From the NCBI GenBank assembly GCA_027532905.1, contig JAPZUA010000004.1, forward strand, positions 432,570-496,569: a DNA stretch of 64,000 nt, in the 5' to 3' direction. The translations under genes were made by a program, and so were the position numbers. Under the pieces are notes generated by a model. That model did no database searches. It saw only the letters and a program-made list of their open reading frames with translations, and was not told where the DNA came from. Positions within the stretch are counted from its first letter, which is position 1. The number at the start of each line of letters is the position of its first letter. Source of the DNA: Magnetospirillum sp. (GTDB lineage: Bacteria; Pseudomonadota; Alphaproteobacteria; CACIAM-22H2). This document shows positions 35,079-43,417 of this stretch, in pieces.

Positions 35079-36703
35079 TCAGGCACGACCGGCAGAAGAA
35101 TCGCAGACGGGGCAGCTGCACCGCTGCCGATGGAAAGACACAGAATGCGCTGGGCATCGACCGCATCCGTGCCGGGGACATTGCCCGTACCGGGATTGAC
35201 CGAGAAAGCCGGAAACGCACCCGCCGACAGAGACAGGCGCAAACGATGCCCCGGCTTCAATACCGCACAGGTGGCGCGCATCGCAACCTGAACCGGTAAT
35301 TGCACATTCTCGACGCGCACAATTCCTTGCGTGAGGTTCCAGACTTTGCCGTCCGGTGCGACGTCCGACAGGACGGCGAACAGATCGAAACAGGGGGCGT
35401 CGGCCGTTACATGGATTTCGGCGGCCACATCGCCCGCCAGGTGCAAGGCACGCTCGAGCACCGGGCCTGTGTAGGTCGCGACATCCGTGCGCGCATCGAT
35501 CGCAGCCCGGTCGTACGCCCCCGAGACAGGGCCGGTATGGCCGCCATGGCTTGGGGTGGGGCGCCACGGATCGAACACCAGTCGGTCGATAGCGGTCGTA
35601 GACGCGGGCGCGGCGCCAAGCGTGCCTGCTGCGATGTCGCTTGCGGCAAGCCCGTCGCTTGCCAGGAAATAGCGCGTCGGCGCAGGCTCAGGCCACGCCG
35701 AGAAGCCCCGCCAGCGATCCCCGCCCATCTCGAAAAACTCGACGGCCGGCTCGTCCGGCAGCGGCGCCCCTTTGAGCCAATGGTCGAACCAAGCGAGCTG
35801 AATGCGATCCATGCCGCGTGCGGCCGAGGCGCCGAAATCGCGCTCGCCGACCTTGCGGCCCCAGGGTAGATGCGTCCACGGCCCGATCTTGAGGCGCTGC
35901 GGCGCCCCGCTTTTGGCCATGTGTTTCCACAGGCCCAGCGTGCCGGTCAACAGCGAATCGAACCAGCCGCCGATATGCAGCATCGGCAGATCGCAGGCGC
36001 CCAACTGTGCCGATGCCGACATCGCCGCCCAATAGGGTCCGGGCTTAGGATGTGCCAGCCAGTTCGCGTAATGACCGTATTTTTCAAGCAGCACCAGGAT
36101 CGGCGGGCGTTCCGGAATCGCGGCCGTCAATGGCAAGCCGCGCGAGGCGGCGATGAAAGCGGCAAATGCGTCGTGGTCGCCCGCCCGCCGCGCATTGTCG
36201 GCGGCCATCTGCACGCCCCATAGCAGCGCCTGGTGCAGCCGGAATGCCCCGCCCTCGTAGGCCATGTCGGCATAGACATCGAAAGCCGGCATGGCGGGCG
36301 ATAGGCAGGCGAGGCCCTTGGCCCCGGACGCGGCCGCGAGAAGCTGCGTGCTGGCCTGGTACGAGAAGCCGTACATGCCGACCTTGCCGGTCGTGTCGGG
36401 CAGGGTCGCGATCCAGTCGAGTGTCGCTTTGCCGTCGGCCGCTTCGTCTTGCCAAAGTCGAAATTCGCCGCCCGAACTGCCGCGGCCGCGCACATCCTGG
36501 ATCACCACAATATATCCCTGGGCGGCGTACCAGGACGGATGCGCCCAGACCACGGTCGAGGCGATTGCCCGCCCGTAAGGCTGGCGCATCAGCAGCACCG
36601 GGAAGGGGCCGGGCGCTGCCGGGCGCCACAGATCGGCGTCGAGCCGCACCCCATCCGGCGTGGTCATTGAAATCGTTTGCGGTTCGGCGATCTCGAACGT
36701 CAT
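35075..36703 (-). CDS. CocE/NonD-family serine hydrolase
   Basis: 542 residues from ATG 36703, which has an AAGGACAG site upstream (ATG 36745 is a less likely start). Alpha/beta-hydrolase fold of the X-Pro dipeptidyl-peptidase/cocaine esterase family: QDVRGRGSSGGEF, the nucleophile serine in MYGFSYQAS, and a C-terminal jelly-roll domain (about 330-540). It hydrolyses an ester or amide bond. No signal peptide, so it is cytoplasmic. It leads the minus-strand operon and diverges from the Rieske gene. Confidence 0.88.
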   Translation of the reverse strand: MTFEIAEPQTISMTTPDGVRLDADLWRPAAPGPFPVLLMRQPYGRAIASTVVWAHPSWYAAQGYIVVIQDVRGRGSSGGEFRLWQDEAADGKATLDWIATLPDTTGKVGMYGFSYQASTQLLAAASGAKGLACLSPAMPAFDVYADMAYEGGAFRLHQALLWGVQMAADNARRAGDHDAFAAFIAASRGLPLTAAIPERPPILVLLEKYGHYANWLAHPKPGPYWAAMSASAQLGACDLPMLHIGGWFDSLLTGTLGLWKHMAKSGAPQRLKIGPWTHLPWGRKVGERDFGASAARGMDRIQLAWFDHWLKGAPLPDEPAVEFFEMGGDRWRGFSAWPEPAPTRYFLASDGLAASDIAAGTLGAAPASTTAIDRLVFDPWRPTPSHGGHTGPVSGAYDRAAIDARTDVATYTGPVLERALHLAGDVAAEIHVTADAPCFDLFAVLSDVAPDGKVWNLTQGIVRVENVQLPVQVAMRATCAVLKPGHRLRLSLSAGAFPAFSVNPGTGNVPGTDAVDAQRILCLSIGSGAAAPSAILLPVVPE

Positions 36704-36729
36704 TTTCTGTCCTTGCCCGTTTGGCCGGA

Positions 36730-36752
36730 AGCTTGCAACGATCATGCAAGCT
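36730..36752. promoter_or_regulatory. Perfect 8-7-8 inverted repeat in a divergent promoter
   Basis: AGCTTGCA (36730-36737) and TGCAAGCT (36745-36752) are separated by ACGATCA. The dyad is centred within a base or so of the middle of the 74-bp gap between the CocE-like hydrolase and the Rieske oxygenase genes. An interrupted TTGCA-N7-TGCAA dyad at this place looks like an operator for a dimeric regulator, such as LysR or GntR type. The regulator gene is not adjacent. It probably controls both directions together. Confidence 0.55.
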
Positions 36753-36777
36753 CACTGTCTTTAGCCAAGGCTTTGCC

Positions 36778-37794
36778 ATGCTCGTGACCCAACAGAAAGT
36801 CCTGCGCCGCTTCTGGTACCCGGTTTTGCCGCTCGATCGGCTCGGCGACCAGCCGGTACCATTTACGCTGCTGGGCGAGGCGATCGTGCTGTGGCGAAAC
36901 GAAGCCGGCGAGCCCGCTGCCGCCATCGATCGCTGCTGCCATCGCACGGCCAAGCTCTCGAAAGGTTTCTGCCAGCAGGGCCGCCTCGTGTGCGGCTATC
37001 ACGGCTGGGAGTTCGACGGCACAGGGGCGTGCGTGCGCATCCCGCAGCACAAGGACCCGACGCGCACGCCCAAATTCAAGATCGACAGCTACCGCACCCA
37101 AGCGCGCTACGGCTATGTGTGGGTGGCGTTAGACGAACCGCTGTTCGATATCCCGGCGATCCCGGAGGCCGACGATCCTTCCTTCCGCCACATCCCTGAA
37201 TTTTACGAGACGTGGAATGCCGGCGCTTTGCGCGTGCTCGAAAACTCGTTCGACAACGCGCATTTCACCTTCGTGCACAAATCGAGCTTCGGCGATCCGG
37301 ATCCTTCGCCCTCGGAGATGACCTACACGGACTATCCGTGGGGCTTCGAAACGCACTCGCTGGTGCACGTCAAGAATCCGGATCTGCAGAAGAAGAATCT
37401 CGGCCTCGCCGACGAGATGACCGTGCGCGACAATACGCGCACCTGGTACATGCCGTTCTTCCGCAAGCTGCGCATCAAATATCCGAACGGCCTCGTCCAC
37501 GCGATCCTGACGGGGGCCACCCCCATCGACGACCGCACGAGCCAGCTCGTGCAGTTCGTGTACCGCAACGACACCGAGGCCGACACGCCGGCCGCCTCCG
37601 TCGTGGCGTTCGACCGGCAGGTGACGCAGGAAGACCGCGCCGTGCTCGAGGCGTGCGACTGGGACGTGCCGCTCCAGCGCATGTCGGGCGAAGAATTCCA
37701 CATGCCGTCCGACAAGCCGGGCTTGCTGATGCGCGACAAGCTGGCGGCGCTGCTCGCCCAGGCGGGCGAAACGGAAGTGCGCCGCAGCGCCTAG
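36778..37794 (+). CDS. Rieske non-haem iron oxygenase, alpha-subunit type
   Basis: 338 residues. Rieske [2Fe-2S] ligands are CCH near 46-48 and CGYH in LVCGYHGWEFDG. The mononuclear iron site follows in VLENSFDNAHFTFVH. The architecture fits vanillate-demethylase/pheophorbide-type single-subunit oxygenases, which hydroxylate or dealkylate ring compounds using a separate reductase. Here the reductase may be among the flavin enzymes of the cluster. The stop overlaps that of the convergent Bax-like gene. Confidence 0.9.
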   Translation: MLVTQQKVLRRFWYPVLPLDRLGDQPVPFTLLGEAIVLWRNEAGEPAAAIDRCCHRTAKLSKGFCQQGRLVCGYHGWEFDGTGACVRIPQHKDPTRTPKFKIDSYRTQARYGYVWVALDEPLFDIPAIPEADDPSFRHIPEFYETWNAGALRVLENSFDNAHFTFVHKSSFGDPDPSPSEMTYTDYPWGFETHSLVHVKNPDLQKKNLGLADEMTVRDNTRTWYMPFFRKLRIKYPNGLVHAILTGATPIDDRTSQLVQFVYRNDTEADTPAASVVAFDRQVTQEDRAVLEACDWDVPLQRMSGEEFHMPSDKPGLLMRDKLAALLAQAGETEVRRSA

Positions 37795-38726
37795 CCGTCC
37801 AGATTCAGCTTGGCCTGGTCGAAGCTGCGCAGCGCGTTGGCGCGCATCATACTGCGCACATCGCGCACATAGTCCATGCGCCGCTCGGAATAGCGGTGCA
37901 GATGCTGGGCGAGGCTGTGGCCGTCGAGCGGCTTGCCCTCGGCCCGCAAGGCGGCGCGCGCGCGGCGGAACTCAGCATAAGCGCGGTGCGTATTGAGATT
38001 GAGCGCATAGGCCTCGACCGACGTCGGTAGATCGGCGAAATGCCGCACGCGGCCTTCGTCGTCGACGCCGAAGCGCATATGGCCGAACACCGAATGCCCG
38101 TCCTTGGCGCCGCGGCTCGTCCCCCAGCCGCTTTCGAGGGCGGCCTGCGCCAAGGCGAGCGAGACCGGCACGACGTCGACCCGCCGCAGCAATTCGCGCA
38201 GATTTCCGGGGCCTGAATCGTAGCGCTCGGCAAGCTCCGCGAGGAAAGCGGTATCGGTTGCGTCCGGCGGGCCGATCCTCTCGACGATGGCGATCAGCTT
38301 TTCGCGCTCGGCCGCAATGCGCTCGTTTTCGAGCAGCAGCAGCGGCAGCAGCGATTTGATGAACACCGATTTGCGCAGATCGATCGAGTCGAGGGCTGCC
38401 AGATCGCCCGGCAATTGCTCGACCACGAGGCGCGGGACGGGCTCGCCGCCGCGCCGCAAGCTGCCGAGCTCGTAGCCGCGTTCGACGAACAGCGCGTAGA
38501 GATCGCCCGCCGCCATGCGCGCGAGGCGCGGCATGTCGGGCGCCGCCGCTTCTGGCGTTTGCGGCAGCTGTTCGGCGAGCCCATGCGTGAGGCCCGGCGC
38601 GCGCGCACCCGGCGGCACGAGCGCGAGGGCAAGCGCTATCGGTGCCAGAATCGCGGCGACGAGGACGGTACCGCCGGTGCGAAAGCCGCCCGACGGCGCC
38701 GCACGAAGTGCGGAGTCGTATGCCAT
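37791..38726 (-). CDS. Bax/FlgJ-type glucosaminidase with membrane anchor
   Basis: 311 residues from ATG 38726. One N-terminal membrane segment (about 17-38, TGGTVLVAAILAPIALALAL), then a helical region. The C-terminal half (about 175-300) is a Bax-like mannosyl-glycoprotein endo-beta-N-acetylglucosaminidase domain (ALAQAALESGWGTSRGA, with the catalytic Glu in LES). Expected to cut peptidoglycan in the periplasm. Domestic neighbour of the NifU-like gene, not part of the catabolic cluster. Confidence 0.85.
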   Translation of the reverse strand: MAYDSALRAAPSGGFRTGGTVLVAAILAPIALALALVPPGARAPGLTHGLAEQLPQTPEAAAPDMPRLARMAAGDLYALFVERGYELGSLRRGGEPVPRLVVEQLPGDLAALDSIDLRKSVFIKSLLPLLLLENERIAAEREKLIAIVERIGPPDATDTAFLAELAERYDSGPGNLRELLRRVDVVPVSLALAQAALESGWGTSRGAKDGHSVFGHMRFGVDDEGRVRHFADLPTSVEAYALNLNTHRAYAEFRRARAALRAEGKPLDGHSLAQHLHRYSERRMDYVRDVRSMMRANALRSFDQAKLNLDG

Positions 38727-38767
38727 CTCGATAGAAAAACCTTTCGAAAGTGCCGCAGCTTCGCCCG

Positions 38768-39325
38768 TCAGGCGACTGCGCGAACCTCGACGATTTCGGG
38801 AATGTAGTGGCGCAGCATATTCTCGATGCCCATCTTGAGCGTCGCCGTCGAAGACGGGCAGCCCGAGCACGAACCCTGCATCGTGAGATACACCACGCCG
38901 TCTTCGTATTTGTGGAACAGAATGTCGCCGCCGTCCTGCGCCACGGCCGGGCGCACGCGCGTATCGAGCAGTTCGATGATTTGCTGCACGAGCTCGCCGT
39001 CTTCGCCGCTGGCCGTCCCGTGCGCGGTTTCACCGCCCGCCGCCAGCGTGGCGGCACCGGACGTGAAATGCTCCATGATGGCACCCAGCAAAGCCGGCTT
39101 CATCAGGTGCCAATCTTTGTCGTCGGTCTTGGTCACGGTCACGAAATCCGAGCCCAAGAACACGCCGGTGACGCCTTCGACGCCGAAGAGCTTGGCGGCG
39201 AGCGGCGAGCGGGCGGCCGCATCGTCGGCGCTCGCAAAATCGGCGGAGCCCGCGGCCAGCACTTCGCGGCCGGGCAGGAATTTCAGCGTCGCCGGATTCG
39301 GCGTGGTTTCGGTCTGGATGAACAT
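38768..39325 (-). CDS. NifU-like iron-sulfur scaffold (Nfu)
   Basis: 185 residues from ATG 39325. The N-terminal Nfu_N domain starts FIQTETTPNPATLKFLPG, and the C-terminal NifU domain has the cluster ligands in QGSCSGCPSST. It receives and passes [4Fe-4S] or [2Fe-2S] clusters to target enzymes. Typical of alphaproteobacteria and mitochondria. Intact and of usual length. Confidence 0.95.
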   Translation of the reverse strand: MFIQTETTPNPATLKFLPGREVLAAGSADFASADDAAARSPLAAKLFGVEGVTGVFLGSDFVTVTKTDDKDWHLMKPALLGAIMEHFTSGAATLAAGGETAHGTASGEDGELVQQIIELLDTRVRPAVAQDGGDILFHKYEDGVVYLTMQGSCSGCPSSTATLKMGIENMLRHYIPEIVEVRAVA

Positions 39326-39464
39326 TCGATTTACTCCGGCCATGCGCAGCGCTAAGAGCAGCGCTATGAACTGAAGAAGGAAGTTGGGTTATCTGCTGAC
39401 TTGGCGCCGAACGCCGACCCTGTCAAGCCTTGCACTGCAACATATTGAAACAGAAAGAGTTAAA

Positions 39465-40760
39465 TTGAGCTCATCGCCGCCGAATCGGAGCAACGCACGC
39501 CCTGCCGGCGTACACGGCCATCGCCGCTATGTGCGCCCGGTGGCGGCGCGCCCGAAACACGCGACGCGCGATTCGGTTCTGCTGTGGCTGCGCGGCCCCG
39601 CCCACGGGGCGGGCAGCCCGATCAAGCTGCTCGACGGTCTGTGCTGGCGCCTCGTCGCCGCCGGCGTGCCGATCGACCGGGCCGGCGTTTCGGTTTCCCT
39701 GCTGCACCCGCAATTCGCGGGCTACGGCATCCGCTGGTGGCGCGAAAGCGGCGAGGCCGAAGAATCGCTGATCGAACATGGCGTGCGCGACAGCGACGCC
39801 TACCGAAGCAGCCCATTCCCGGCCGTGGTCGAACGCGGCGAGACGGTACGCCTGCAAATTGGCCCGCTTCAGAACGAAGATCCCTATCCGGTGATCACGG
39901 AATTGCGCGAACAAGGTTTCACGGGCTATCTCGCCCAGCCGCTGTCGCTGTACGGCTTTCTGCCGAGCACGTTCGAGCGCCCGTTCCAGGCCGTCAATTG
40001 GGCGACCAAACGCCCCGGCGGCTTCGCAGACGCGGACGTCGCCTACCTCGCGCACGTGTTGGCCGAACTCGCCGCCCCGCTCACGCTCGTAACCGAACGG
40101 CGCATTGCGCGCGATCTCCTGTCGATCTATCTCGGCCGCTCGACCGGCCCGCGCGTGCTGGCGGGCGAAATCAGGCGCGGTGCCGGCGAGCCTTTGCGGG
40201 CCGCGATCCTGGCGACCGACATGCGCGGCTTTACGCGGCTGAGCGACCGGTTGCCGGCCGAACGCATGGTCGAGATCGTCAATGCCTGGTTCGAGCGCCA
40301 AGTGGGGGCCGTGCATGCGCATGGCGGCGAGGTGATCAAATTCATCGGCGACGGCATGCTGGCGATCTTCCCGATCGTCGATGTCGAGCTTGCGCGCATG
40401 GCCGCACGCGATGCGCTGGGGGCCGCGCGCGACGCGATCAAGGCGGCGAACGCCATGAACACCGACCCGGCCTTTGCCGACGCACTCCCCTTGCGCGCCG
40501 TGGCCGCCCTGCACACGGGCGAGATTTTCCTCGGCAATATCGGTGCCCCCGACCGACTCGATTTCACGGCGATCGGCCCGTCGGTCAACGTGGTCTCGCG
40601 GCTCGAACAGCTGGTCAAATCGCTCGACCGCGAACTGATCGTGTCGGCCGCCTTTGCCGCGATCAGCTCGGAAAAACTCGCCTCGCTGGGCAGCCACCCG
40701 CTCAGAGGTGTCGCCGAGCCGGTCGAGGTCTTCACCTGCCCGACGATGGCGCCCGCCTGA
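39465..40760 (+). CDS. Class III adenylate/guanylate cyclase
   Basis: About 431 residues from TTG 39465, chosen for an AAAGAG site 6 bp upstream; TTG 39384 would extend it by 27 residues. The N-terminal region (about 30-200) is a sensor-like domain of unknown ligand. The C-terminal cyclase domain has the first metal Asp in LATDMRGFTRLSD, the second in IGDGMLAIF, and the transition-state residues in GPSVNVVSRLEQ. A base-specifying Asp in LDFTAIG suggests ATP as substrate. It should make cAMP in the cytoplasm. The N-terminal half has no membrane helix. Confidence 0.88.
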   Translation: MSSSPPNRSNARPAGVHGHRRYVRPVAARPKHATRDSVLLWLRGPAHGAGSPIKLLDGLCWRLVAAGVPIDRAGVSVSLLHPQFAGYGIRWWRESGEAEESLIEHGVRDSDAYRSSPFPAVVERGETVRLQIGPLQNEDPYPVITELREQGFTGYLAQPLSLYGFLPSTFERPFQAVNWATKRPGGFADADVAYLAHVLAELAAPLTLVTERRIARDLLSIYLGRSTGPRVLAGEIRRGAGEPLRAAILATDMRGFTRLSDRLPAERMVEIVNAWFERQVGAVHAHGGEVIKFIGDGMLAIFPIVDVELARMAARDALGAARDAIKAANAMNTDPAFADALPLRAVAALHTGEIFLGNIGAPDRLDFTAIGPSVNVVSRLEQLVKSLDRELIVSAAFAAISSEKLASLGSHPLRGVAEPVEVFTCPTMAPA

Positions 40761-40859
40761 CGCGACGCTTGCGCGACATAGACGCGACATCGGCGCAACG
40801 GACACGCGACCCAGAAGCGACATAAAGGCGACGTTTTTCAACCCAGGCCATTGAAAACG
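40761..40859. repeat. GCGAC repeats and a hairpin after the cyclase gene
   Basis: GCGAC, often GCGACAT, recurs about seven times between 40761 and 40833, roughly every 10-15 bp. An inverted repeat CGTTTTTCAA/TTGAAAACG (40832-40859, 9-nt loop) follows directly and may terminate cyclase transcription. The repeats have no unique spacers of constant length and are not a CRISPR array. Confidence 0.4.
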
Positions 40860-41024
40860 CTCGGTTCTATCCATGATTCCGCCGAAATTTCAGCGGAACT
40901 GGACTGAACACTCTGTATTCACTTTTCAAACAGCGCCTACCCACGAGGGCATTAGCTACATGGTAGAATGTTCGAGTTTTGTTTGCAATAAGAATATAAG
41001 CTGAAGAAGCCTGATAGCTGATCA

Positions 41025-41096
41025 GATTCGAATCAATTTATTTGTCAATTTTTTTCTTGATTTTGGTATTCGAATCGCCAAGAATGTTAATTCGAA
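41025..41096 (+). promoter_or_regulatory. Three phased TTCGAA operators before the XRE-ImmA module
   Basis: TTCGAA occurs at 41027-41032 (within the palindrome GATTCGAATC), 41069-41074 (ATTCGAATC) and 41091-41096. The spacings of 42 and 22 bp are close to four and two helical turns, so the sites face the same side. A possible promoter (TTGTCA at 41042, TATTCG at 41067) has its -10 under the middle site. The third site abuts the GGAG ribosome site. This layout fits autorepression by the HTH protein encoded downstream. The rest of the 40860-41024 gap shows nothing clear. Confidence 0.5.
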
Positions 41097-41106
41097 GGAG
41101 CCGCCA

Positions 41107-41712
41107 ATGGTCCCAACCGAGCATCACGCCCAAAGCATACTGTCCCGCTATGAGCGGAAGCTTTGCGAAATCATAAACACAGCATGGAGTCAGGTTTCGA
41201 ACCTGCCGGGTCGGGCAAGTTACGATTACAAACGAACAATCGCTGTTCTGATGCATCAGCATGTAATGAACGAAGTGCGCGCAGAATTTGGCGAAAGCAA
41301 AGACGTGCGACTGCTCGAAGAGCATGAGACCATTCGGCTTTTGATTAATCGAGAAATTGTTGTGCGCTTAAAGAAGATGGATCGGCGAGGCTATACGCGA
41401 GCTCAACCCACTCAAGCGACGCTGGCATTGACAAACGAGTTACCTCTCCCGTTCGCGTACGAAGATTTGCCCGATATCCATACGATAGACTTCGGATATG
41501 TGCTCAACGAACTCGAGACAAAAATCGAATACATTCTTGTAGCGGCGCGGTTAGGCGAGTCGGTAGTTTGGAGCTATCAGCCGGATCACGATGCCGGCGA
41601 AGCCGTGGTCGCTTCCATAAATCCGACAGCGCCGCCGTCGATCGGAACGCCTCGTTCGAATATCATCAAGCTCCCTGCTACCCAAAAGGGTCGCAAGGAC
41701 GACGAAAAGTAA
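41107..41712 (+). CDS. Unknown 201-aa partner of the XRE-ImmA regulator
   Basis: 201 residues, ATG preceded by GGAG. Mostly helical and charged at the N-terminus (LSRYERKLCEIINTAW, KRTIAVLMHQHVMNEV), with a short beta-rich middle (IHTIDFGYVLNELETKI) and a basic disordered tail. No family recognised. It is 5 bp upstream of the regulator gene, so the two form an operon. The composition is AT-richer than the flanking genes, suggesting an acquired module. A toxin or effector controlled by the partner is possible. Confidence 0.7.
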   Translation: MVPTEHHAQSILSRYERKLCEIINTAWSQVSNLPGRASYDYKRTIAVLMHQHVMNEVRAEFGESKDVRLLEEHETIRLLINREIVVRLKKMDRRGYTRAQPTQATLALTNELPLPFAYEDLPDIHTIDFGYVLNELETKIEYILVAARLGESVVWSYQPDHDAGEAVVASINPTAPPSIGTPRSNIIKLPATQKGRKDDEK

Positions 41713-41717
41713 AAATT

Positions 41718-42791
41718 GTGAGCAAGTTTAACGGTTATATGCTGCGCTTAGCGCGGCAGTATCGCGGATTCCACCAGAAAGAACTGGCGGAACGAGTGGG
41801 CGTAGACGCTGCGTATCTTTCGCGAGCAGAAAATGGAGCGCTAGAACCATCCGGGCTGATTGTTTCTAAATGCGCAGAAGCGTTGCGAGTAAGAACCAAT
41901 TTCTTTGAGTTTTCGAGCCAGCCATCGGGATTGCCTCTTAGCTTTCACTCTATGTGGAGAAAGCGGCAATCAGTATCCCAGCGGGACATTGACCGCGTGC
42001 TGGCAGACTCAAATATCCGAGCATTACATCTTCGTGCACTCATGCCGTCGATAGTCTTTGAGCCCGAACTAACTTTACCGCGCTATGAGCCGGGAGACTA
42101 TAGCGGAAATTGCAAGGAGATTGCCAAGCTTGTTCGCCGCGCGTGGTCGATTCCAGCAGGGCCACTCCACAATCTAACGAGCTATGTCGAGCGCGCAGGC
42201 ATTTTCGTATTTCACTCTGACCTGGACAAAATTGATGTAGATGGCCTCTCTCTTAGATTGACTGGGCTCCCTCCGATTATTGTCCTTAATCGCCAACTCC
42301 CCGCAGACCGGATGCGCTTTACCTTGGCGCATGAGTTGGGACATCTCGTCATGCACCTCATCCCGACGCCTGAAATGGAGAAGGAAGCAAATGCCTTTGC
42401 CAGTGGCATTCTACTTCCCCAGGACGATCTTCGCCCTTATTTCCGTGGTCGAAGAATCGATATCCAAATGCTTGCGAGACTGAAGCCGGAGTGGCGCGTC
42501 TCTATGGCTGCGCTTTTGTACGCCGCTGATGAGCTTGGTTACATAGGCCCAGGTCAGAAACAGCTATTGTGGAAGAAATTTAGCTCCATGGGGTACAGGC
42601 GCGCTGAACCGCCCGAATTGGATTTTCCTATAGAGACAACTACGCTCGACAAGGAATTAATCGAAGCTCATTTAAAAGGGCTTCACTATACCCTGGACGA
42701 TCTTGCAGATTTGTTTGCCATCGAAGCAGCCGACATTTGCGAGATGTATGGAATTCCTAAGCCACGCCAAGGACTGAGAATTGTTAGTTAG
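41718..42791 (+). CDS. XRE-family regulator fused to an ImmA/IrrE metallopeptidase
   Basis: 357 residues from GTG 41718. Residues 5-60 form an XRE helix-turn-helix (LARQYRGFHQKELAERV, YLSRAENG). The middle holds an ImmA/IrrE (COG2856) metallopeptidase with HELGHLVMH as zinc site and a downstream Glu (EKEANAFASGIL). Proteins of this kind repress genes and cleave a partner or themselves on a stress signal, as with ImmA on ICEBs1 and IrrE in Deinococcus. Here the likely targets are the 201-aa neighbour and the phased sites upstream. Confidence 0.85.
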   Translation: MSKFNGYMLRLARQYRGFHQKELAERVGVDAAYLSRAENGALEPSGLIVSKCAEALRVRTNFFEFSSQPSGLPLSFHSMWRKRQSVSQRDIDRVLADSNIRALHLRALMPSIVFEPELTLPRYEPGDYSGNCKEIAKLVRRAWSIPAGPLHNLTSYVERAGIFVFHSDLDKIDVDGLSLRLTGLPPIIVLNRQLPADRMRFTLAHELGHLVMHLIPTPEMEKEANAFASGILLPQDDLRPYFRGRRIDIQMLARLKPEWRVSMAALLYAADELGYIGPGQKQLLWKKFSSMGYRRAEPPELDFPIETTTLDKELIEAHLKGLHYTLDDLADLFAIEAADICEMYGIPKPRQGLRIVS

Positions 42792-42907
42792 CTGCCATCG
42801 CGCGGTGTATTTCGATTTAGTATACTAGATTACTCTGCAAATCAGCCAGAAAGAGCTGACTAGATACAGCCTTAGAAATCAAAAGTGCTGGCAGCACTAT
42901 CACCCCC

Positions 42908-43390
42908 TCACGTAATCGCGTCGATCTCGTCGTCGGCCAAGCTGCCGGGCACGATGGTCAGCGGCACGCGCAGCTTGTTGGCGTATTTGCCCGTCAGCGC
43001 CGACACGAGCGGGCCGGGGCCTTTGGCCGACGTGCCCGCCCCCAGCACCAGAATCGAGATCGAGGGTTCTTCCTCGAGGAGCTTCAGCAATTCGTCGCGC
43101 ACGTCGCCTTCGCGCACATGCAGCATCGGCATCTGGCCCGACAATTCCTGCACGAGGCTCGAGAGTTCCTGCAGGCGCGCTTCGGCCTCCTGGCGGCGCT
43201 CTTCGCGCATGAGTTCGCCAACACCCATCCATTCCACGCCCTCGGCGGGCTCGGTCACGAACAGCATCGCCACGCGCCCGCCCGAATGGAAAGCGCGGCG
43301 GCACGCGAAGCGCAACGCGATCTTGAGTTCCGGCGTCTGGTCGACGACGACCAGAAAAATGCGCTGGGTGTGCGGCTGACGGTTCGGCAT
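42908..43390 (-). CDS. Universal stress protein
   Basis: 160 residues of the UspA fold: IFLVVVDQTPELKIALRF, a helical middle, and a C-terminal strand-loop SILVLGAGTSAKGPGPLVS that approximates the nucleotide-binding GxxGxxxxG(S/T). Cytoplasmic, with stress-related roles. It follows the TIGR02186-type gene by 27 bp on the minus strand, the same order as in Rhodospirillales relatives as I remember them. Confidence 0.88.
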   Translation of the reverse strand: MPNRQPHTQRIFLVVVDQTPELKIALRFACRRAFHSGGRVAMLFVTEPAEGVEWMGVGELMREERRQEAEARLQELSSLVQELSGQMPMLHVREGDVRDELLKLLEEEPSISILVLGAGTSAKGPGPLVSALTGKYANKLRVPLTIVPGSLADDEIDAIT

Positions 43391-43417
43391 CGTGTCCCCC
43401 AGTCTTCGGCTTGCGGG

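Noticed and set aside
40761-40833. Possible CRISPR-like array
   Set aside because: Repeat units are only 5-7 bp with irregular short gaps and no cas genes nearby.
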